Assembly (NCBI GenBank): GCA_913776885.1
Contig: CAJYQC010000252.1
Span: 1-39,878, forward strand
DNA: 39,878 nt
Source of the DNA: an uncultured Variovorax sp.
GTDB lineage: Bacteria; Pseudomonadota; Gammaproteobacteria; Burkholderiales; Burkholderiaceae_C
Direction of reading: 5' to 3'
Made by a program: the position numbers and the translations under genes. The notes under the pieces were generated by a model. The model was not told where the DNA came from. It ran no database searches and saw nothing but the letters and a program-made list of their open reading frames with translations. Below, piece by piece: positions 16,801-24,120 of the stretch. Within the stretch, counting starts at the first letter, position 1, and the number at the start of each line of letters is the position of its first letter.

Positions 16801-16910
16801 TGGCCAAGAATAACGTGCTGCGGAAAGAAAATTATCTTCAACAAAGCATTCCGTCCTCCTGGGAGGAATCGCTATCGGAGGTTGTTGAGTTTGTCAGGCA
16901 AAAATCCTGA
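13815..16910 (+). CDS. Multidomain rhamnan glycosyltransferase: RgpF-type region fused to WsaF-like domain
   Basis: A 1031-residue cytoplasmic protein. Residues 1-260 (SKILFYVHYN; GFDFYAWKEAID; LMNDTCFGPLF) and about 290-560 (IAVHVHVFYVDVW; VIVIENRGRDILPW near 354; HAHTKKSPTVADW near 377) match the Rhamnan synthesis protein F family. A charged helix near 600-640 links them to residues about 670-1031, a GT4-like domain resembling the rhamnosyltransferase WsaF (LFGGIATCTG, FLASSWWTATAL, HIIQEDELMFYQRG, FFYARMTNPRNLF, HTPHPGYPVYDVASSGG). It probably adds L-rhamnose from dTDP-L-rhamnose to the growing chain. The DNA is the most AT-rich of the window and uses AAA, ATT and TTT freely, which suggests recent acquisition. 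ATG 13815 is chosen; a TTG at 13794 is possible. Confidence 0.85.
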   Translation: MSKILFYVHYNKNSDLHAHVLYQVKNLRNIFERVVFVSNSPLSSSDKRALSPFVDEILERANAGFDFYAWKEAIDREGRENISAYDSVTLMNDTCFGPLFDLRLAYDRMALDSCDFWGMINHRRGEEVIRELETNILEHVQSFFMVFKSQVTQSPAWRSFWLEMDCETDVFKVIAKYEIRFTQILRDAGFSYKVLLDTLDLPLAREELSYVPADICVNERLPLLKIKALLQHKNPRHVIDEIERASGYPVELIEKYISTDFQPDKSILYCDKALNIYRPASLRADGDENGLIAVHVHVFYVDVWKKYLEYLKAWDFRYALFITTSSESKAEEIRALLPQAASASEVREVIVIENRGRDILPWIAISENLSNYDFVLHAHTKKSPTVADWVGASWQQDIFDALLLQAGKIIKSFQENPALGIVIPDIPRFWRYVAPVRRETEAPFIGMMNDLWSRLRCEKKVDFESASAFIMPYGTMFWYRPNALARISSLSLSVDEVPIEPLPERSVLHALERLMVYVAWDAGFDYKIVPSKEIAPGFIDGIVRNRQFVHQSSAEAISVQTSAFLVQGEGNKKMEISFIRRVVAKLRILARPKKLIKMMTPYGAVRIYQKLLELKRAREQEIRESQARSASEGQRTESAVPALPCVKSEEYWLSTHRHMHPMNIVIDSSGERRLNLVISSLGRAQLFGGIATCTGIATALARALRLPLRIITRDGGATQEQYLAIMTALGIEPWGNVLFYSDSSRDDLGRNSLPVYASDSDIFLASSWWTATALRKTVKSENVYHIIQEDELMFYQRGDDYLDCWNALNSPKAKYIINSQYLADWFKGEYPHIYKNGAVFDPVFSKNTSKEFLRKKTYNLFFYARMTNPRNLFWFGTRIIDECIKSGVLDPVEWDIFLAGDDSIPQIEFFGGKKTTNLGILSWEEYRNFLQDVDLGLCLIHTPHPGYPVYDVASSGGVAVTNTLYTKNSFPCSSNIIACDLSDDAFMSGMKKAVALAKNNVLRKENYLQQSIPSSWEESLSEVVEFVRQKS

Positions 16911-17067
16911 ACAAGCTGTCGCGGAGATCCATGTTTTTAAATTTTCCATGACGGCTTTCGATGTTAAAAATTAGAAATTAGTCGGACGGACGTGCCACAG
17001 GTTTCGATATTTCGTTTTCTTTCCTCGATCAAGCGCGAGTTGGGGTAGATAGAAAAGGTAGCAAGAA

Positions 17068-18399
17068 ATGAGTATGCGAGGCCGGCGCTTTGTGGAGTTC
17101 TGGAGGGAAAACGGCGCCAGCGCCGCCGTGAAGTTGATCCGAAAGAAACTGGGGGACGCCATCGCTGGGCGTGTCATATTCAGCGAGGAGGACAACGAGT
17201 CCAACGCCCAGGCGGTATCGCAGGTTTTGGCGAGTCGCTTCAAGTCTCAGCAGGCGCTCAAGGTATGCGAGGTCGCGCAACCGTCGGTGCGTCGAGTCAG
17301 CGTGGTGACGGACAGTATCGGCTCGGAGAGTTTGTTTGGCGGTGTGGGCACCGCTCTGTTGCTTTCCGCCCAACTGGCAAACAGGATGAACGCCGTGCTG
17401 CGGGTTGTGACAAGGAATGAGGTGCCATCGCCGGCGAATGCCTGGCAGATCCTCAACGCCTACGGGATCAAGCTTCAGCAGAACATCGAGTTCGCGTTTG
17501 CGCCGCCGAGAAGTGATCCGACGGCAACGCCGTCCGTCATTGACACAGTTCCTAGCCTGAGTGTTTACCCGGGGGAGATCTTCGTCACGACCTCTTGGTG
17601 GACTACTTCGGCCGCGCTCGCCAGCGTACCCGTCGCTTCGATCATTTACCTGTTGCAGGAAGACGAACGCATGTTCTATGCATTCGGCGAGGACCGGGTC
17701 CATTGCGAGCGAGTCCTGCGCAACCAAGACATCAGGTTTGTCGTCAACACACGATTGCTATATGAGCATCTGATGGCCACAGGCCTCGACCATCTAGGGC
17801 GCAACGGTTTCTGGTTCGAACCGGCATTTCCTCGCTCGTTGTTTCATCCGCGCCCTCGCGAGACGGGCGCCAAGAAGCGGTTTTTCTTTTACGCAAGGCC
17901 GAACAATCCACGCAATCTTTTCCATATTGGACTGGGCGTCATCGATCGCGCGGTGAACGAGGGCATCCTCGACTTGGCGCGGTGGGAGATATTCCTTGTT
18001 GGCAAGGACATCCCGCATGTGAAGTTTGGTGTGGACTACATTCCGCAGCGCTGCGAAGGCCTTGGGTGGGAGGCATATGCGGAACTCGCAGGGACCATCG
18101 ATCTCGGGTTGAGCTTGATGTATACGCCGCATCCCAGTTATCCGCCTTTCGATCTTGCCGCGAGTGGGGCGGTGGTCGTGACGAACAGCTTCGCCAACAA
18201 GCAGGACCTGTCGAGCTACTCGCCCAACATCCTGTGCGTCGAACTCGAGACCGAAGCCTTGCTGGGTGCGCTTCGGACCGGCGTGGCGATCGCCGACGAC
18301 CATGAGATCCGCGATCGCAATTTTGCCGCGAACACGTTGGGGACGGACTGGACTTCGGCGTTCGTCGGCGTACTAGGGGCGCTGGCCGTGACGCGCTGA
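17068..18399 (+). CDS. WsaF-like glycosyltransferase (paralogue of the C-terminal domain upstream)
   Basis: A 443-residue GT-B type glycosyltransferase related to rhamnosyltransferase WsaF. It parallels residues 670-1031 of the preceding protein motif by motif: SLFGGVGTALLLSAQL, FVTTSWWTTSAAL, YLLQEDERMFYAFGED, FFYARPNNPRNLFHIG, and YTPHPSYPPFDLAASGAVV. The last two are the donor-binding region with the Glu/Ser-rich GT4 end. GC content is clearly higher than in the paralogue, so this is not a recent local duplication. A 157-bp gap without visible features precedes it, and 222 bp follow before the HAD-UbiA gene. It probably transfers L-rhamnose in the same glycan. Confidence 0.85.
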   Translation: MSMRGRRFVEFWRENGASAAVKLIRKKLGDAIAGRVIFSEEDNESNAQAVSQVLASRFKSQQALKVCEVAQPSVRRVSVVTDSIGSESLFGGVGTALLLSAQLANRMNAVLRVVTRNEVPSPANAWQILNAYGIKLQQNIEFAFAPPRSDPTATPSVIDTVPSLSVYPGEIFVTTSWWTTSAALASVPVASIIYLLQEDERMFYAFGEDRVHCERVLRNQDIRFVVNTRLLYEHLMATGLDHLGRNGFWFEPAFPRSLFHPRPRETGAKKRFFFYARPNNPRNLFHIGLGVIDRAVNEGILDLARWEIFLVGKDIPHVKFGVDYIPQRCEGLGWEAYAELAGTIDLGLSLMYTPHPSYPPFDLAASGAVVVTNSFANKQDLSSYSPNILCVELETEALLGALRTGVAIADDHEIRDRNFAANTLGTDWTSAFVGVLGALAVTR

Positions 18400-18621
18400 G
18401 TTCAGGTTAGGTGCCCTAGATTGGCTTCAGAAACGATGTCATTTCCTCAAGGTAAACTTGGACTCAATCGTTGGGGCTCAGTCTGAAAGCTGATCCTGCA
18501 TACAGTCCCAACCTCGCCCTCAACCGGTTGGATTTCGGCCACGCTTGACCACCGAGGGCAGAGTCAATTTCGACCCCCGACACACCCAATGAGCCCAGGT
18601 GAAATATCCAATGCAGGCGCT

Positions 18622-20052
18622 ATGAATGCGCCCAATCGAGTCATTGCAGTAGACCTTGACGGCACGCTGATTCGCTCGGACATGCTTATCGAGAGCATTT
18701 TTCTTTTTCTCCGCTTCAACCCGCTGCGCATTTTTGAATTGGTTTTCTGGTTGCTGAGGGGCAAAGCGCATTTCAAGCAGAAGATCGCCGCGTCGGTCGG
18801 CTCAGACGTCCGAACTCTGCCCTACAACCAGAAACTCATCGACTGGCTCGTAGCGCAGCGCGCTGAGGGGGCAAAGCTCGTCCTGGCGACTGCGTCCGAG
18901 CTCCAACTGGCACGCAAAATTGCAGACCACCTGTCGATATTCGATGACGTGATCGGAACCCGCGATCTGAATTTGGCGGGGGCACACAAGCGCGATGCGC
19001 TTGTGTCTCGTCACGGTGAACACGGCTTTGAATACGTTGGGAATTCCTCGGCGGATCTCAGGGTCTGGGAGTCTGCTGCCATGGCGCATATCGTGAACCC
19101 GGAGCGAGGCGTTCTTGCGCGCGCGCATCGCACGGTTCGGGTCGGAGAGGTGTTCGAGGATCGGCCGGGTTACTTAAGGGTTCTGCGCAAGGCGCTCAGG
19201 CTGCATCAGTGGGCAAAGAACCTTCTGGTGTTCGTGCCGCTATTAGCGGCGCATAAGTTCACAAATCTTCATCTCGTAGCTGAAGGCCTGCTGGCGTTCC
19301 TGTGTTTTGGTGCCTGCGCGTCCAGTGTGTATCTTCTGAATGATTTACTCGATCTGCAGGACGATCGCCAGCACCGCACTAAGCGTAACCGGCCGTTGGC
19401 AGCAGGAACATTTTCCTTGTTCCACGCCATGTTGTGGATTCCTGCGCTGTTGGTCGTCGCATTCGCGATCGCGCTTCTTTGTTTGCCGTTGAAGTTTTCG
19501 CTGGTTCTGCTGGGCTACTATGTGTTGACACTGGCTTACTCGCTGGCGCTCAAGCGGGCGGTGATGGTTGATGTCGTCGTGTTGGCCATGCTCTACACCA
19601 CACGAGTAGTTGCAGGCGCTGCAGCAATGGCGTTGACGCCGACCTTCTGGATCTTGGCGTTTTGCATGTTCATCTTTCTCAGTTTGGCGCTGGTCAAGCG
19701 CTACACGGAGTTGTACGAGGCCCGGGAAAAAGGTGTGCAGGTCAAGGCGCCCGGCCGTGGCTATGTGGCGTCGGACTTCGAGTTGCTCGCGTCTCTGGGG
19801 GGCTCGGCCGGCTACCTCTCCGTGCTGGTGCTGGCGCTCTACATCAATGACCCGCAGTCACATGTACTCTATCGGCATCCGCATTGGCTGTGGGCCGCCT
19901 GCCCACTGCTGCTCTTCTGGCTGAGCCGCGTATGGATCATTGCGCATCGCGGGGAGATGCATGACGACCCCATCGTGTTCGCATTGCGTGACCGAATGAG
20001 TCGTTGCGTGTGCATCTGCTTCATTGCGATCTTTGGAGTTTCGGCTTTTTGA
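18622..20052 (+). CDS. HAD phosphatase-UbiA prenyltransferase fusion; probable polyprenyl-phosphate phosphoribosyltransferase
   Basis: A 476-residue fusion. Residues 1-175 are a HAD domain with the nucleophile motif DLDGT (11-15), LATAS (88-92) and a motif-IV-like GNSSADLRVW where the usual first Asp is Asn141. Residues about 190-476 are an eight- to nine-helix UbiA domain with NDLLDLQDD (240-248) followed by RQHRTKRNRPLAAG, the form found in decaprenyl-phosphate phosphoribosyltransferase (Rv3806c), and with AYSLALKR plus TRVVAGA later. The next two genes resemble DprE1 and DprE2, so the expected job is to attach 5-phosphoribose to polyprenyl phosphate and remove the 5-phosphate. Its stop overlaps the dprE1 start (TGATG). 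Start ATG 18622 is preferred; ATG 18589 is in frame. Confidence 0.87.
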   Translation: MNAPNRVIAVDLDGTLIRSDMLIESIFLFLRFNPLRIFELVFWLLRGKAHFKQKIAASVGSDVRTLPYNQKLIDWLVAQRAEGAKLVLATASELQLARKIADHLSIFDDVIGTRDLNLAGAHKRDALVSRHGEHGFEYVGNSSADLRVWESAAMAHIVNPERGVLARAHRTVRVGEVFEDRPGYLRVLRKALRLHQWAKNLLVFVPLLAAHKFTNLHLVAEGLLAFLCFGACASSVYLLNDLLDLQDDRQHRTKRNRPLAAGTFSLFHAMLWIPALLVVAFAIALLCLPLKFSLVLLGYYVLTLAYSLALKRAVMVDVVVLAMLYTTRVVAGAAAMALTPTFWILAFCMFIFLSLALVKRYTELYEAREKGVQVKAPGRGYVASDFELLASLGGSAGYLSVLVLALYINDPQSHVLYRHPHWLWAACPLLLFWLSRVWIIAHRGEMHDDPIVFALRDRMSRCVCICFIAIFGVSAF

Positions 20053-21374
20053 TGTCCACGCTTGGCTCTTGGGGACGATATCCCCGCCACCCCCAGAAGG
20101 CGCATCCGATCGCTTGGCCTTTCGACGTCGCAGGTACTTTGTCGCGTGCGCGAAGCCAGGGCAGTGGGACGACGCTCGGATATGGTCGGGGGCGCAGCTA
20201 CGGTGATTCCTGCCTTGCGGAGTCAGGCCATGTGATCGCTGTCGCGGGGATGGACCGCCTGATTGAAGCCGACTGGCAAACGGGCGTGGTACTGCTTCAG
20301 GCAGGGATGACATTGAACGGGCTGATCGGTCTTGCACTGCCGCATGGCTGGTTCTTACCCGTTACGCCCGGAACGAAGTTCGTGACGCTGGGCGGCGCCG
20401 TCGCAAACGATGTGCACGGCAAGAATCACCATGTGATGGGCACATTCGGCCGGCATGTGCGTCGGATCGTTCTCTATCGATCCGACGCAGGCATCTGTGA
20501 ATGCTCTCCTTCGGTCAATCAGGAACTCTTCAGCGCAACGATTGGCGGTTTGGGTCTGACCGGGATCGTGCTCGCTGTCGAAATTCAGCTTCGTGCCGTA
20601 CGCTCCAGTGATATCGAGCAGACGAGCATCAAGTTCGGCAACCTAGATGAATTCTTTGCGTTGTCAGCACAATTCGACTCGAAATTTGAATACACGGTCT
20701 CATGGGTCGACTGCCTGGCAAGTGGCGCGAACGCTGGTCGTGGACACTATATCGGTGGAAATCATGCGGCTGGAGGCGAGCTTGAAGTGGCAGGGGTCAA
20801 CCACAAGCGCGTGCCGATCGACCCTCCGTTCTCTCTAGTCAATGCGTTGACCTTGAGGTTATTCAACACTTTGTACTACCAGCGCCAGCAGCGCAAAGTC
20901 GTCGAGACGCGTGTCAATTACGACCCTTTCTTCTATCCTTTGGACAAACTGCTGCAGTGGAATCGCATCTACGGCAGGGCCGGTTTCCAGCAGTACCAAT
21001 GTGTGATTCCGCCCGATGTCGGACGTGATGCTGTGGCTGCCATTCTCCAAGAGACCGCGCGCAATGGCGCGGGCTCTTTCCTGGCGGTGTTGAAGCAGTG
21101 CGCCGACATCGAATCTCCTGGATTGCTGTCGTTCCCTAAGGCCGGCGTTTCGCTGGCGTTAGATTTTGCCCAGCACGACGCATTGAACGCGCGACTGTTC
21201 ACCCGCCTTGATGCGGTAGTACATGAAGCGGGGGGACGACTTTATCCGGCGAAAGATGCGCATATGAGCGCACAGCATTTTCAAGCAGCTTATCCCGCAT
21301 GGGCGCAGTTGGAGTCGCTGCGCGATCCTTCACTTATGTCGCGATTCTGGCGACGCGTGACCGTGACTTCCTGA
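20052..21374 (+). CDS. dprE1: DprE1-like FAD-dependent decaprenylphosphoryl-ribose 2-oxidase
   Basis: A 440-residue VAO-type flavoprotein that in mycobacteria oxidises the 2-hydroxyl of polyprenyl-phosphoryl-ribose. Conserved stretches in order: GYGRGRSYGD (43-52), PVTPGTKFVTLGGAVANDVH (103-122) with GKNHH (123-127), ATIGGLGLTG (162-171), WNRIYGRAGFQQYQCVIP (303-320), LSFP (359-362) and GGRLYPAKDAH (394-404), where Lys401 corresponds to mycobacterial Lys418. At the position of the benzothiazinone-reactive Cys387 this protein has Ala369 (in SLALDF). It overlaps the HAD-UbiA gene by one base and is followed 11 bp later by dprE2. Alternative reading: another aldonolactone oxidase of the same family, less likely given the neighbours. 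Confidence 0.88.
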   Translation: MSTLGSWGRYPRHPQKAHPIAWPFDVAGTLSRARSQGSGTTLGYGRGRSYGDSCLAESGHVIAVAGMDRLIEADWQTGVVLLQAGMTLNGLIGLALPHGWFLPVTPGTKFVTLGGAVANDVHGKNHHVMGTFGRHVRRIVLYRSDAGICECSPSVNQELFSATIGGLGLTGIVLAVEIQLRAVRSSDIEQTSIKFGNLDEFFALSAQFDSKFEYTVSWVDCLASGANAGRGHYIGGNHAAGGELEVAGVNHKRVPIDPPFSLVNALTLRLFNTLYYQRQQRKVVETRVNYDPFFYPLDKLLQWNRIYGRAGFQQYQCVIPPDVGRDAVAAILQETARNGAGSFLAVLKQCADIESPGLLSFPKAGVSLALDFAQHDALNARLFTRLDAVVHEAGGRLYPAKDAHMSAQHFQAAYPAWAQLESLRDPSLMSRFWRRVTVTS

Positions 21375-21385
21375 TTGGTTTGATC

Positions 21386-22132
21386 ATGAAAAAGAAGAAC
21401 GTATTCATCATCGGCGCGACCTCCGGGATTGCTGAAGCTGTTGCCCGACGATACGCGATGCAGGGAAGCAGTTTCGTGCTTGTGGCGCGCAACGATGCAA
21501 AGCTTGCCGTCATTGCCTCTGACTTGGTCGCCCGTGGCGCGACCGCGGTACGAACGCAGGTCTGGGCGGGTGACGATCTTGCTTCCTTGCCCAGACTTAC
21601 CAACTCCGCTTGGGAGACGCTGGGAACCGTGGACCTCGCATTGATTGCGCATGGCACATTGCCGGATCAGGTGCGTGCCCAGGACGACCTGCCCTACGCA
21701 GTGGAGCAGTTTCGAACCAACAGCGAAAGCGCCGTGGCGTGCATGCTCGCAATGACAGGCCATTTCGAAGCACAGGGCCATGGCGTGCTGGCCGTCATTG
21801 GATCGGTGGCTGGCGATCGCGGACGTGGCAGCAACTATGTATACGGTGCTGCGAAGTCTGCCGTCGATGCCTTTGCTTCCGGATTGCGCGCACAGCTTTT
21901 CAAGAAAGGCGTGCACGTCCTCACGATCAAGCCGGGTTTTGTTGCTACACCTATGACGGCGGAACTCGACCTGCCGGCGGCATTGACGGCGACCCCGGAC
22001 CGGATCGCTGCTGATATCGAGAAGGCCGTGACATCACGCCGAAACGTACTCTATACCCCGTGGTTTTGGGCCTGGATCATGCGGATCATCCGTTTTCTGC
22101 CGACAGCCTTATTTAAGCGCTCCAATCTCTAG
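21386..22132 (+). CDS. dprE2: DprE2-like SDR, decaprenylphosphoryl-2-keto-arabinose reductase
   Basis: A 248-residue short-chain dehydrogenase, close to the 254 residues of mycobacterial DprE2, which reduces the 2-keto intermediate to give polyprenyl-phosphoryl-D-arabinose. The nucleotide-binding motif is GATSGIAEAVARRY near the N-terminus; the catalytic residues lie in VIGSVAGDRGRGSNYVYGAAK, of which the first part holds Ser and the last YGAAK the Tyr-x3-Lys pair. The tail TPWFWAWIMRIIRFLPTALF is hydrophobic and positively charged, as in DprE2, consistent with membrane association. Start ATG 21386 (MKKKNVF). It lies directly between dprE1 and the GT-C gene, 12 bp before the latter. Confidence 0.87.
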   Translation: MKKKNVFIIGATSGIAEAVARRYAMQGSSFVLVARNDAKLAVIASDLVARGATAVRTQVWAGDDLASLPRLTNSAWETLGTVDLALIAHGTLPDQVRAQDDLPYAVEQFRTNSESAVACMLAMTGHFEAQGHGVLAVIGSVAGDRGRGSNYVYGAAKSAVDAFASGLRAQLFKKGVHVLTIKPGFVATPMTAELDLPAALTATPDRIAADIEKAVTSRRNVLYTPWFWAWIMRIIRFLPTALFKRSNL

Positions 22133-22144
22133 AAGCGTGTTGCG

Positions 22145-24079
22145 ATGATCGACCATGCGCGCCCGATATCCAAGCGGCTTGTGCCGCTGCTTCAGTTCAC
22201 TGCGTTCGCGTCGGCCTTGCTCGGCCTGAAGCTTTGGCTCATTCATTCCTATGGCAACGACGTGCCTTACTGGGATCAATGGGACGGCGAAGCTGCAAGA
22301 CTGTACATACCGTTCCTGCGAGGGGAACTTTCGTGGGGCGAGTTGTTCGCTCCTCATAACGAGCATCGCATCTTCACGACACGTGTTCTTGGTCTGTTGC
22401 TGCTGCAGCTCAACGGGTTATGGAGCCCCCTGCTCGAGATGGCGGTCAACGCCGTGCTGCACGTGTTCGCATTGGGAACTGCGGTATGGTTGATGAGTAA
22501 GGCTGTTGGCAAAGGGGCGCTCGCGCCGCTGTTGCTGTTCACGCTGCTTTTGTTCGCCATCCCGTTCGGATGGGAAAATACGCTGGCTGGATTTCAAGCC
22601 CAGTTCTATTTTGTTCTCCTGTTCAGCGTGCTGTCACTGTGGTGGCTCGTTGTGGCCGAGGCGATGAGCCGTTGGTGGTGGGTCGGCGTGGCAAGCACTA
22701 TTGCTGCGTATTTTTCGCTCGCATCCGGTGTTTTCGCGCTTGCCGCAGCGGCGATCGTTTTATTGATCAGGGCCGCCATCGTGTCCAGGCGTTGGCAAGA
22801 ACTGGTTGGCGCGTTGCTGCTGCTGGTCTTGTTCGTAGGAGGCGCATTCGCGACACCCGTGCTGGAGCAGCATGCAAGGTTGAAGGCATCCGATGCGTCG
22901 CATTTGTTTTCGGCACTCAGCCTTGTTCTGGCATGGCCCTTCCAAATTTCCACGGAAGCCATCCAAGCGGCAGTCAAGGATGGACCATCGCTGAAAGAAT
23001 GGCTGTTGGTGATGGTAAGGAACCTGCCCGCGACGGTGCTGGTGTGCTACGTGTTGTGGAAACGGCCGGCGCGTGGCAATCCCGCGTGGTTTCTTGTCGC
23101 ATTAGCGGTGTGGTGTGGTGGGCAGGCCGTTGCGGTTGCCTACGGCCGGGCGGATGACGTACTCACTTCTCGCTACCTCGATCTGCATGCGATGGGCGTG
23201 CTCGTGAACTTCGCGTGTTTACTCGCCATCTGTAACTGTGTGAGGCAAAGACTTCGACTGGGCGTCTTCGCGGGGGGATGCCTGTGGGTGTTCGCGATGG
23301 TGAGCGCTCTTTTTGGCGCTGCGGGAACAGAGCTTTCCTCGGCCCTGGAGAAAAAGCGAGACACGTCCCTTGCGCAGGAAGCCAACGTCGATGCCTATCT
23401 GGTGGGTAAGGATCTCAAAAGATTCCAAGCCTTGCCCTTTTTGCAGCTCCCTTATCCGGATGCGAACCGCTTGGCGAAGCTTCTCGATACTCCAGACATG
23501 CGGCGCATTCTTCCCAAGAACCTGCAGCGTCAATTGGAGCCGGCCGCTGTGACGCCTTCGACGGGGAGCGTCTTCGAGCGTGGAGGGGCCTTTCATACCG
23601 TGCCATCGTGCCATTGCATTTTCTGGGGAAGCTACGGTCCGACGCAGGACGCTGCCGTGGGAGAGACCATCTTGAGATACGACCCGATCGCGGCCTCCCA
23701 GAGATCGAGCGGCGTCTTCGCGATGAAGGTTGCTGGCTATCCCGCAGGAGCAGGAAGCATCGAAGTCATCCAGGGAGCCAAGGTGACGCGCTTGCGGTTT
23801 ACGAAGGATCCGCGCGAAACCTGGGTGGAGCGTTATTTCTCTGTGAGGCCGGGCGAATCATTTTTTATACGCTTGGTTGATCGAAGTGCGGGGTCGTGGT
23901 TGGCCGTGACCCAGCCTGTTGCAGTGGGTCGGCTGGACCGCTGGGTGTCTGTTTCGCTCGATAGCTACGGCACATTTTTCGCAATCGGGATGTCCGCGAT
24001 GTGGTTGCTGTTGCTAGTCCGATGGCGGGCCGTCAATGAAGCGACTTCGCGCGCTCCGGATCCTGATCGCGTCTCGTGA
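22145..24079 (+). CDS. Polytopic GT-C-like membrane glycosyltransferase candidate
   Basis: A 644-residue protein with about ten to twelve hydrophobic helices (residues 15 to ~410, and one more near 610) and a soluble, probably periplasmic, region at about 415-605. The first extracytoplasmic loop holds VPYWDQWDGEA (40-50; Asp44, Asp47), then a second polar patch APHNEHRIFTTR (69-80). Acidic residues in the first loop are the hallmark of GT-C enzymes that use polyprenyl-phosphate sugars. It lies 12 bp behind dprE2, as AftA follows dprE2 in mycobacteria, so it is the best candidate for a transferase of the arabinofuranose made by this module. I do not recognise a characterised subfamily, so acceptor and donor are inferred only from context. 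Confidence 0.65.
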   Translation: MIDHARPISKRLVPLLQFTAFASALLGLKLWLIHSYGNDVPYWDQWDGEAARLYIPFLRGELSWGELFAPHNEHRIFTTRVLGLLLLQLNGLWSPLLEMAVNAVLHVFALGTAVWLMSKAVGKGALAPLLLFTLLLFAIPFGWENTLAGFQAQFYFVLLFSVLSLWWLVVAEAMSRWWWVGVASTIAAYFSLASGVFALAAAAIVLLIRAAIVSRRWQELVGALLLLVLFVGGAFATPVLEQHARLKASDASHLFSALSLVLAWPFQISTEAIQAAVKDGPSLKEWLLVMVRNLPATVLVCYVLWKRPARGNPAWFLVALAVWCGGQAVAVAYGRADDVLTSRYLDLHAMGVLVNFACLLAICNCVRQRLRLGVFAGGCLWVFAMVSALFGAAGTELSSALEKKRDTSLAQEANVDAYLVGKDLKRFQALPFLQLPYPDANRLAKLLDTPDMRRILPKNLQRQLEPAAVTPSTGSVFERGGAFHTVPSCHCIFWGSYGPTQDAAVGETILRYDPIAASQRSSGVFAMKVAGYPAGAGSIEVIQGAKVTRLRFTKDPRETWVERYFSVRPGESFFIRLVDRSAGSWLAVTQPVAVGRLDRWVSVSLDSYGTFFAIGMSAMWLLLLVRWRAVNEATSRAPDPDRVS

Positions 24080-24120
24080 CGGTTTTCAATTGTTTTGCGT
24101 CTCTTTAGTGAATGGTTTCC

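Noticed and set aside
18622-20052. Ubiquinone or heme O biosynthesis for the UbiA protein
   Set aside because: The HAD fusion, the motif form and the adjacent DprE1/DprE2-like genes point to polyprenyl-phosphate phosphoribosyl transfer instead of 4-hydroxybenzoate prenylation.
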